DNA of 50,717 nucleotides from Oscillospiraceae bacterium (lineage in GTDB: Bacteria > Bacillota > Clostridia > Oscillospirales > Ruminococcaceae). The stretch lies in contig JAQUYD010000007.1 in the NCBI GenBank assembly GCA_028692035.1, positions 1 through 50,717 on the forward strand. The letters run 5' to 3'. Below the pieces are notes generated by a model, which ran no database searches, was not told the DNA's origin, and saw nothing but the letters and a program-made list of their open reading frames with translations. Each line of letters starts with the position of its first letter. Position 1 is the stretch's first letter. The translations under genes and the position numbers were made by a program. This document shows, in pieces, positions 8,409 through 14,388 of this stretch.

Positions 8409-9188
8409 TCAGACGCGCAAAGCGGCGTCTTGACTGTTTTTGTTTTTTCGTTCAAAGGTAAAAGTGCTCAAAAAGTTTTTGGCGCGCTCCGATACCGGCG
8501 TGTCAAAAAACACCTCCGGCGCGGCATCCGCCACAATGTTTGCATCATCCAAAAAGAGAATTCGGTCGGCCACGGCTCTTGCAAACTGCATTTCGTGGGT
8601 GACGATGAGCATGGTGCGGCCCTGCTCGGCCAAATCCAGCAGCACCTGCAAAACCTCATGCACCATTTCCGGGTCAAGCGCGGCGGTCACCTCGTCAAAC
8701 AGCAGAATTTCGGGGTGCATACACAGCGCACGAACAATGGCGATGCGCTGCTTTTGCCCGCCGGAAAGCTGGCGGGGGTAGCTGTCGGCCCGGTCAGCAA
8801 GGCCAACGCGAGAGAGCAGGGTGCGGGCTTCGGTCTGTGCGTCGGCCTTTGTGCGTTTTTGCACCTTGGTCGGAGCCAGAATGATATTTTCCATCACCGT
8901 CAAATGCGGGAAAAGCTCGTAGCTCTGAAAGACCATTCCGATTTTCTGCCGCAATGTAGCAAGCTGCTTTGGGCTGCTGCCGATGGGCTCGCCGTGCAGC
9001 CGGATTTCGCCGCCCTGAATGGGTTCCAGCGCGTTGATGCAGCGCAGCAGGGTGCTTTTTCCGCAGCCGCTGGGGCCGACAATGACAATGACCTCGCCCT
9101 TTTTCACCTTCAGGCTGACATCGTCCAAAACGGGCTTGCCGTCGTATTCTTTTTTCAAATGCTCTATGGAAAGAATCGTTTCGGCCAT
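8409..9188 (-). CDS. Polar amino-acid ABC transporter ATP-binding protein
   Basis: A 259-residue ATPase of the GlnQ/TcyN class. Walker A is GPSGCGKST (residues 38-46), the signature is LSGGQKQR, and Walker B is EILLFDEVTAALDP. The switch histidine lies in VTHEM. Gene order permease-permease-ATPase-binding protein, with gaps of 3-14 bases, shows one importer operon. It energises uptake of the amino acid bound by the lipoprotein encoded 14 bases downstream. Confidence 0.92.
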   Translation of the reverse strand: MAETILSIEHLKKEYDGKPVLDDVSLKVKKGEVIVIVGPSGCGKSTLLRCINALEPIQGGEIRLHGEPIGSSPKQLATLRQKIGMVFQSYELFPHLTVMENIILAPTKVQKRTKADAQTEARTLLSRVGLADRADSYPRQLSGGQKQRIAIVRALCMHPEILLFDEVTAALDPEMVHEVLQVLLDLAEQGRTMLIVTHEMQFARAVADRILFLDDANIVADAAPEVFFDTPVSERAKNFLSTFTFERKNKNSQDAALRV

Positions 9189-9191
9189 GCC

Positions 9192-9866
9192 CTACACCCA
9201 CTTCTTTTCTAAATATTTTGCAAGCCGACCGATGGGCCAGCAGACGATAAAGTACAGGAAAAATACGAATAAATAAACGCCAAATGCCGCGCCCGGGCTG
9301 CTCATGCGGTTCGCCTCAATGATCTGCTGCGCCACCTTCAGCACCTCCACAACGCCGATCATCAAAATCAAGCTGGTGGTTTTGATCATGCGTGTGATGA
9401 GATTGATGGAAAGCGGGATCAGGCGGCGAACCGTCTGGGGAATGATGATGTAAAAGAAGGTCTGCGCATTGGTCAGCCCCAGCGCCGCGCCGCTTTCATA
9501 CTGGTGTGCGGGAATGCTGGTCAGCGCCCCGCGAACAAGGTCGCTCATCTCTGCCGTACCCCAAAGGGTGAACACAATAACGGCGGAAAGCTCGCCCGAA
9601 AGATTCCAGCCAAACACACGAGTCGCGCCAAAGAATACCAGAAACAGCAGCACCATTTGCGGCATAATTCGGATAAACTCTAAATACAGGCGCAGCAGCG
9701 CACGCACAATGGGATTCTTCCGTGTCATAAGTATTCCCAACAGCAGACCCAGTGGGATGCTGATGGCAACGGCAATCAGGCTGATTTTTAGCGCAACGCC
9801 AAGGCCGTCCAGCAGACGGAGCATATTCTTTCCCTTGAATAATACCTCAAGCCCCAAATCCGGCAT
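9192..9866 (-). CDS. Amino-acid ABC transporter permease (second)
   Basis: A 224-residue HisM/GlnP-type permease with about five membrane spans. The EAA loop, which contacts the ATPase, is visible as ESGAALGLTNAQTFFYIIIPQ. It overlaps the first permease gene by 20 bases, so translation is coupled, and it ends 3 bases before the ATPase gene. It forms the membrane channel with the other permease. The substrate is inferred only from the neighbouring sulfur genes. Confidence 0.9.
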   Translation of the reverse strand: MPDLGLEVLFKGKNMLRLLDGLGVALKISLIAVAISIPLGLLLGILMTRKNPIVRALLRLYLEFIRIMPQMVLLFLVFFGATRVFGWNLSGELSAVIVFTLWGTAEMSDLVRGALTSIPAHQYESGAALGLTNAQTFFYIIIPQTVRRLIPLSINLITRMIKTTSLILMIGVVEVLKVAQQIIEANRMSSPGAAFGVYLFVFFLYFIVCWPIGRLAKYLEKKWV

Positions 9867-10506
9867 GGCGCAGCCTCCTTTCCAGCAAACTGCCCAACAC
9901 GGAAACCGGCAGTAAAATCAGCAGATAGAACGCCACCAGCAAAAACAGGCTCTCGGTCGTTTTGTAGTAAAGCCCAATCAAATCCTTGGCGGTAAACATC
10001 AAATCCATCAGGCTGATGGCGCTGAACACGCTGGTTTCTTTCAAAAGGAAGATGATGTTGGCAACAAAGGCCGGAACGCTGATGGAAATTGCCTGCGGCA
10101 GAACTACATAGCGCATGACCTGTAACCGACTCATGCCAAGACTGTAGGCGCTTTCTGACTGAATTTGTTCCACGGCCTCAATGCCGCTGCGAAAGCTCTC
10201 GGCCATATAGCTGCCGCCGAGAAACGCAAGCCCGCTAATGCCGCAGGCGGTAGCGTTTGTCTGGATGCCCAGTTTGGGAAGGCCATAATAAATAAAGAAC
10301 AGCTGAATGAGCAGTGGCGTGTTGCGGCTCAGCTCGATATAAGCGGTACACAGCTGCCGAAGAACCGGCACTTTGAAGTACTGGATCACAGCGCAGGCCA
10401 GCCCAATCAAGATAGAAAGCAGAATGCCCGCGATGCCAAGTCGAACGGTCAGCCATGCCGCCTTTTCATAAAGCGGCAGATACTGCGCAATAAAGTCCCA
10501 GTTCAC
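9847..10506 (-). CDS. Amino-acid ABC transporter permease (first)
   Basis: A 219-residue HisQ/GlnP-type permease. ELSRNTPLLIQLFFIYYGLP is the hallmark N-terminal block, and the EAA loop reads ESAYSLGMSRLQVMRYVVLPQ. Translation probably starts at a GTG (10506-10504), since AAAGGAGG precedes it and the family N-terminus fits. The gene starts inside the 3' end of the degraded methionine-synthase-like gene (41-base overlap), which suggests the upstream gene lost its own end by rearrangement. Confidence 0.87.
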   Translation of the reverse strand: MNWDFIAQYLPLYEKAAWLTVRLGIAGILLSILIGLACAVIQYFKVPVLRQLCTAYIELSRNTPLLIQLFFIYYGLPKLGIQTNATACGISGLAFLGGSYMAESFRSGIEAVEQIQSESAYSLGMSRLQVMRYVVLPQAISISVPAFVANIIFLLKETSVFSAISLMDLMFTAKDLIGLYYKTTESLFLLVAFYLLILLPVSVLGSLLERRLRHAGFGA

Positions 10507-11594
10507 AGGCGTTCCTCCTTTCCTGTTTGCATCGCGGTTCGGTCAGCTTGTTTCCGATTTCACAGGAGGCAAACCCGCACTGGGGGCTCAGGCACAGGCG
10601 CTCCAACGGGATGTACTTTGCCGCCTCATGAATGCGGGCAATCACCGCAGCTTTCTCTTCCAGTACCGGTGACTTTGTGGTAATCAGACCCAGCACAACC
10701 TTTTTTCCCGCCGCCACCTGTGCCAGCGGCGCAAAACCGCCGGAGCGCCCGTCGTCAAATTCCAGATAAAAGGCATCCACATTCTCCCGCGCCAACAGCG
10801 TGGCGGCCACGCTGTCATATCCGCCGCTGCTGGCATAGGTGGAATGGAAGTTGCCGCGGCACACATGGGTGGTGATCACCAAGTCCTCCGGTGCTCCTTC
10901 GATTGCCAGATTGTTGATACCAAGCAGCAACTCCTTCACCCGCTCAAGTCCTGCCGCATCTGTACCAAAAACAGCTTCGGCATTGGAGTCGACCAGCAAC
11001 CCCCAGGAGCAATCGTCCAATTGCAGATTGCGGCATCCGGCGGCATACAGGTCTGCAATGACCTTTTTGTAGCCATTTGCAATATCCCGTACCAGTTCCT
11101 CTGTTGTGGCATAGTATTTGGCGGTGTTCTCTGCCGCAAAGGGCAGAATCATCTGCTCCAAGAACTGCGCGGGGGCGGGAATCGTCTGCTTGGCAACGGT
11201 ATTTTCATCCTCCAGTGCTTTTACAAATTTGAAGTGCTCTACAAAAGGATGCTCTCCCACAGATACCTTCCCGGTCAGATAGGTATCGTCGATCATCGCA
11301 GCCTCGCCGTGGAACGGCAAACCCGTCTGGGTCTTGCTGTGTCCCACGCCCTGAAATCCCCACATGAAGTCCAAGTGCCATGTGGCGCGGCGGAACTCGC
11401 CGTCTGTAATGATCCGGAGTCCGGCTTTTTTTCTGCTTTTCCACCAAATCCAGAATGGCGGTATCCTCCACGGCGGTCAAATCCGCTGCGCTGATGCGCC
11501 CGCTTTCAAAATCCTGCCGCGCTTTCTTCAGCGTCTCGGGGCGCAAAAAGCTGCCTACAATATCAAACCGATTGGGTGATTGGATTTTACTCAT
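10466..11594 (-). pseudogene. MetE C-terminal-domain-like methyltransferase (YxjG/YxjH type), frameshifted
   Basis: This is a cobalamin-independent methionine-synthase-like protein of the short YxjG/YxjH type, about 370 residues when intact. The first part (RFDIVGSFLRPETLKKARQDF) and the rest (DFMWGFQGVGH, zinc-site THVCRGNF, YLEFDDGRSGGF, LCLSPQCGFAS) are in different frames. They meet at a run of seven A residues (forward-strand T at 11426-11432); six would restore one frame. The C-terminus also departs from the family after NKLTE, about 20 residues early, and overlaps the permease gene. Intact relatives act in methionine synthesis or salvage. It is probably inactive unless slippage at the A-run restores some product. 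Confidence 0.82.
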
Positions 11595-11629
11595 GATACA
11601 TTCTCACTTTCTATTTTTTAGCTTTCTGC

Positions 11630-12910
11630 TCAGACCGCCGCAAAGCCCTTTTCCAAATCGGCAATAATATCGTCGATATGCTCGGTGCCGATGGAAAGGC
11701 GAATGGTGTTGGGCTGAATGCCCTGATCGGCCAACTCCTCTGCGGAAAGCTGGGAGTGGGTGGTGGTGGCGGGGTGAATCACCAGTGATTTCACATCGGC
11801 CACATTGGCCAAAAGTGAGAAAATTTCAAGGTGGTCAATAAAGCGGTGCGCTTCGCCCTGCCCGCCCTTGATATTAAAGGTAAAAATGGACGCGCCGCCG
11901 TTCGGGAAATATTTTTCGTACAGCGCATGGTCGGGGTGATCGGGCAGCGAGGGGTGGTTGACCTTTTCCACCTTGGGGTGGCGGCTCAGGTATTCCACGA
12001 CCTTTTTGGTGTTCTCCACATGGCGGTCAAGGCGCAGAGAAAGAGTTTCTACCCCTTGCAGCAGCAAAAATGCATTGAACGGCGAGATGGTCGCGCCGGT
12101 ATCGCGCAGCAAAATCGCTCGCACATAAGTGACAAAGGCAGCCGGGCCTGCCGCGTCCACAAAGCTGACGCCGTGGTAGCTGGGGTTTGCGTCCGCGATA
12201 GGGGAGTATTTGCCGGATGCCTTCCAGTCGAATTTGCCGGAATCCACAATGATGCCGCCCAGCGTGGTGCCGTGGCCGCCGATGAATTTCGTGGCGGAAT
12301 GCACCACAATGTCCGCGCCGTGCTCGATGGGGCGAATCAAATAGGGCGTGCCAAAGGTGTTGTCGATCACGAGCGGCAGACCGTGCTTGTGCGCGATGGC
12401 CGCGATGGCGTCAATGTCGGGGATGTCGGAATTGGGGTTGCCCAGCGTTTCCAGATACACCGCCTTTGTGTTGTCCTGAATCGCGTTTTCCAGCTCGGCC
12501 AGATTGTGCGCATCCACAAAGGTGGTGGTGATGCCAAAGCGGGGCAGCGTGTGCGCCAGCAGGTTATAAGAGCCGCCGTAGATGGTTTTCTGCGCCACGA
12601 TGTGCTCGCCCTCACCCGCAAGTGCCTCAATGGTGTAGCTGATGGCCGCCGCGCCGGACGCAGTGACAAGGGCTGCAACGCCGCCCTCCAATGCCGCAAT
12701 CCGCTTTTCCAAAACATCTTGCGTGGAGTTTGTCAGGCGGCCATAGATATTTCCTGCGTCCGCAAGACCAAACCGCGCCGCAGCGTGTGCGGAATCGCGG
12801 AATACATACGAGGTAGTCTGGTAGATGGGGACGGCTCGGGAATCGGTGGCGGGATCGGGCTGCTCCTGACCAACGTGGATCTGCAGAGTTTCAAATTTAT
12901 AGTTAGACAT
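11630..12910 (-). CDS. metY: O-acetylhomoserine sulfhydrylase / aminocarboxypropyltransferase
   Basis: A 426-residue Cys/Met-metabolism PLP enzyme that makes homocysteine from O-acetylhomoserine and sulfide. It shows FETLQIHVGQEQPDPATDSRAV-like N-terminal text (seen as TLQIHVGQEQPDPAT, then SRAVPIYQTTSYVF), the PLP lysine K208 in VVHSATKFIGGHG, and RLSIGTEHIDDI at the C-terminus. The length and these motifs favour MetY over MetB/MetC. It is the first large gene after the promoter, Met/Cys leader peptide and attenuator at 13.06-13.33 kb, so its expression is probably tuned to sulfur amino-acid supply. AAAGGA precedes the ATG. Confidence 0.94.
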   Translation of the reverse strand: MSNYKFETLQIHVGQEQPDPATDSRAVPIYQTTSYVFRDSAHAAARFGLADAGNIYGRLTNSTQDVLEKRIAALEGGVAALVTASGAAAISYTIEALAGEGEHIVAQKTIYGGSYNLLAHTLPRFGITTTFVDAHNLAELENAIQDNTKAVYLETLGNPNSDIPDIDAIAAIAHKHGLPLVIDNTFGTPYLIRPIEHGADIVVHSATKFIGGHGTTLGGIIVDSGKFDWKASGKYSPIADANPSYHGVSFVDAAGPAAFVTYVRAILLRDTGATISPFNAFLLLQGVETLSLRLDRHVENTKKVVEYLSRHPKVEKVNHPSLPDHPDHALYEKYFPNGGASIFTFNIKGGQGEAHRFIDHLEIFSLLANVADVKSLVIHPATTTHSQLSAEELADQGIQPNTIRLSIGTEHIDDIIADLEKGFAAV

Positions 12911-12978
12911 AATTTTGTGTTCCTTTCAAAATCGGTTTATAATTTCAATTTATAATCAAAGTGTGTTGGGCGGGCATT

Positions 12979-13038
12979 TCAGCTGCACATTCGCCCAAAC
13001 CTGAAGTTCGAACGCACAAGTGTTTCAAAACAAACCAT
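12979..13038 (-). CDS. Possible 19-residue small ORF between attenuator and metY
   Basis: ATG preceded by AAAAGGAG at ideal spacing opens a 19-codon frame (starts MVCFETLVRS, ends RMCS) directly after the attenuator hairpin. It has a Cys near each end. It may be a second leader, a translation-reinitiation relay or chance. The strong ribosome site is the only real support. Confidence 0.3.
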   Translation of the reverse strand: MVCFETLVRSNFRFGRMCS

Positions 13039-13059
13039 TGTCATTCTCCTTTTGACATA

Positions 13060-13093
13060 AAAATAGCCGTAAAGCTTTGATAAGCTTCACGGC
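13060..13093 (-). terminator. Attenuator hairpin in the metY leader
   Basis: On the minus strand the arms GCCGTGAAGCTT and AAGCTTTACGGC pair completely as RNA (one G-U pair) around a four-base loop, and a U-rich tail follows. It lies 32 bases after the stop codon of the Met/Cys leader peptide and before metY. The placement is that of a transcription attenuator rather than an operon-ending terminator, because the only promoter seen for metY lies upstream. Confidence 0.75.
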
Positions 13094-13124
13094 ATAAATA
13101 GAATCATGATTTGCAAATGCAAAG

Positions 13125-13247
13125 TCAATCAGGCATTCGATTCGTGGAGAACTTATCAAAAAAGGGTATGCCAACAGTAGCGCACATGCAGCAGCACATA
13201 CACATCTCCACGGTATTCATCATAGTGGCAGCGGACAGCTCTTTCAT
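13125..13247 (-). CDS. Met/Cys-rich leader peptide of the metY operon
   Basis: A 40-codon frame with AGAGGAG at proper spacing from its ATG. Residues 15-22 read MCMCCCMC; in total there are five Cys and seven Met. It begins about 45 bases downstream of the predicted transcription start, and an intrinsic terminator follows its stop. Runs of codons for the end-product amino acid upstream of a terminator are the classic design of ribosome-stalling attenuation (trp, his, leu leaders; Cys-rich leaders are known in actinobacteria). Here shortage of Cys-tRNA or Met-tRNA would stall the ribosome and favour read-through into metY. The regulatory role is inference. A short secreted or metal-binding peptide is the alternative. 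Confidence 0.7.
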   Translation of the reverse strand: MKELSAATMMNTVEMCMCCCMCATVGIPFFDKFSTNRMPD

Positions 13248-13276
13248 GGGTTGTTCTCCTCTCATACTAAATACGC

Positions 13277-13291
13277 ACCTACCAAGTAGGT
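13277..13291. promoter_or_regulatory. Palindromic operator candidate at the metY transcription start
   Basis: ACCTAC-CAA-GTAGGT, a perfect 6-base palindrome with a 3-base spacer. It lies about 8 bases downstream of the -10 box, covering the predicted start site. A repressor bound here would block transcription. The Rrf2 regulator in the same island is the obvious candidate. Confidence 0.5.
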
Positions 13292-13298
13292 TGATAGA

Positions 13299-13327
13299 AT
13301 AATACCACACTATTCCTATCGTGTCAA
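13299..13327 (-). promoter_or_regulatory. Sigma-A promoter of the leader-metY operon
   Basis: On the minus strand: -35 TTGACA (13327-13322, perfect consensus), 17-base spacer, -10 TATTAT (13304-13299). The predicted start is near 13292, followed by the operator palindrome and the leader peptide. Confidence 0.8.
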
Positions 13328-13492
13328 TAGTCTTTCAAAGGAATTTTGAGAAATGACAATACTTGAACAAGGAACTATGGCAACAGTAGCCGTAGTTATG
13401 AATAAGTGGATAGATAGAAGGTGCTTTTTCCAATAACACTAATTAAAAGAATGACCCCCTACACATTGCCGATATCACGGTTATTGTCCAAA

Positions 13493-13777
13493 CTACATAC
13501 CCAAAATAGTCCAGATATAGGTCGGAGCTGTCAGGGTGAACACTAAACAGGCGAACAGAATCGCCGGAGCCGCCCACTCGAACTGACCGTGCTTGCGATA
13601 GTCGAAGTATGCCATACCTAATTTTGCAAAGAAAAACACCGCCAAAATGAGGTCGATTGCGGGGAATACCACCTTGTTGACCACTGTCTTGATCTGCCCG
13701 GAGGCATCGTTCCATGTGCCCTCAATGGCTCCCGCAACATCGCCATTTGCTGCAAACGTTGTTGTGCTAAAGAGCAT
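13493..13777 (-). CDS. DUF3852-type conjugation membrane protein (ICE fragment)
   Basis: A 94-residue protein with AGAIEGTWNDASGQIKTVVN followed by two hydrophobic spans separated by YFDYRKHGQFEW. This is the pattern of DUF3852 proteins encoded in Tn1549-like conjugation operons near trbL. No ribosome site precedes the ATG, and the expected signal peptide is short or missing, so the 5' end may be truncated. Transcription would run toward the trbL gene at 1.75 kb. I think the two were once close neighbours and are now separated by the sulfur island. Confidence 0.65.
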   Translation of the reverse strand: MLFSTTTFAANGDVAGAIEGTWNDASGQIKTVVNKVVFPAIDLILAVFFFAKLGMAYFDYRKHGQFEWAAPAILFACLVFTLTAPTYIWTILGM

Positions 13778-13779
13778 GG

Positions 13780-13905
13780 TTAGATGAGTGCGATTGCGGT
13801 GTTGACCACAGAGCGGGCATCCTCGCAATCGTCCCCGAAATCCTCATCCTCACAGAGCGCGGCCTTGCAGATGGCGGAGGCGAGAGCCTCGATATCCCTT
13901 AATAC
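13780..13905 (-). pseudogene. C-terminal fragment of an unidentified ICE gene
   Basis: About 40 codons with clear coding character end in TAA two bases before the DUF3852-type ATG: DIEALASAICKAALCEDEDF, then DDCEDARSVVNTAIALI. The frame is closed by TAA at 13944-13942, and upstream sequence becomes A+T rich, so only the C-terminus is left. The tight spacing suggests it belonged to the same conjugation operon. I do not recognise the family. Confidence 0.45.
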
Positions 13906-13921
13906 GACGAGATTTTCAAAA

Positions 13922-14090
13922 TGCCAAAGATTTGAGAAAGATTATTTCTTCCCTTACTACCTACAACACCGCACTTTGCGTTTTTGCCAAAGATTGAGGC
14001 GAAAAAGTCAAAAATATTTTTCTTACCACTACTACGGTGGCGATAGCCCAAACTTCCAAAGAAATAGCAAAATATTTTATTGGCCACATG
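13922..14090. repeat. A+T-rich stretch with three imperfect ~65-base direct repeats
   Basis: TGCCAAAGAT occurs at 13922 and 13985, and TTCCAAAGAA at 14054. The first two copies are followed at similar distances by TATTT-TTC-TTAC-ACTAC. On the minus strand the units could encode about 22-residue repeats (IFDFFASIFGKN-like), without a ribosome site. Nothing else recognisable lies between the ICE fragment and the defence-gene promoter. Confidence 0.4.
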
Positions 14091-14110
14091 AAAAGAAGCA
14101 CACTTGCAGA

Positions 14111-14139
14111 TTGATATACTTCCGCAAATGTGCTATAAT
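14111..14139 (+). promoter_or_regulatory. Promoter of the HTH-OLD-mod/res operon
   Basis: -35 TTGATA (14111-14116), 17-base spacer, -10 TATAAT (14134-14139). It lies 37 bases before the HTH start codon at 14176 and is the only good promoter ahead of the operon. Confidence 0.7.
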
Positions 14140-14175
14140 CTACTCATAAAATGCTTTTGAGTGGGGGCGGGCTAC

Positions 14176-14388
14176 ATGGAGATTATGACTACCAAGCAGG
14201 CAAGCAAATTATGGGGCGTTACTTCCCGCCGCGTTTCGGAAATGTGCCGCGACGGCAGAATTGAGGGCGCATATAAAATAGGAACGGCATGGGTCATGCC
14301 CGCCGATACGATGAAGCCCAAAGACGAGAGGGTTACAACGGGAAAATGGGTTGGATATAAGCGCAGGGATAAGGAGGGGCAGCAATGA
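14176..14388 (+). CDS. Small helix-turn-helix (MerR/excisionase-like) protein
   Basis: A 70-residue DNA-binding protein. MTTKQASKLWGVTSRRVSEM is a MerR/Xis-type helix-turn-helix; RIEGAYKIGTAWVMPAD is the following wing. The start at the ATG 14176 is favoured over an in-frame GTG 15 bases earlier; an ATG three codons on is also possible. Its TGA overlaps the OLD-gene ATG (ATGA), so it is the first gene of the defence operon. Such small regulators often accompany nuclease or restriction modules to keep expression in check; that role is inference. Confidence 0.8.
   Translation: MEIMTTKQASKLWGVTSRRVSEMCRDGRIEGAYKIGTAWVMPADTMKPKDERVTTGKWVGYKRRDKEGQQ

Noticed and set aside
11831-12955. A 374-codon plus-strand open frame
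   Set aside because: Antisense to metY with no family similarity; the metY motifs on the minus strand are unambiguous.
12911-13300. S-box, T-box or cobalamin riboswitch upstream of metY
   Set aside because: I found no AGGGTGGNACCGCG T-box core, no S-box core around the terminator, and the ribosome-bound leader frame explains the layout better.
13922-14090. CRISPR array
   Set aside because: Only three diverged copies at uneven 63-69 base spacing, with no conserved repeat of 23 or more bases and no cas genes.
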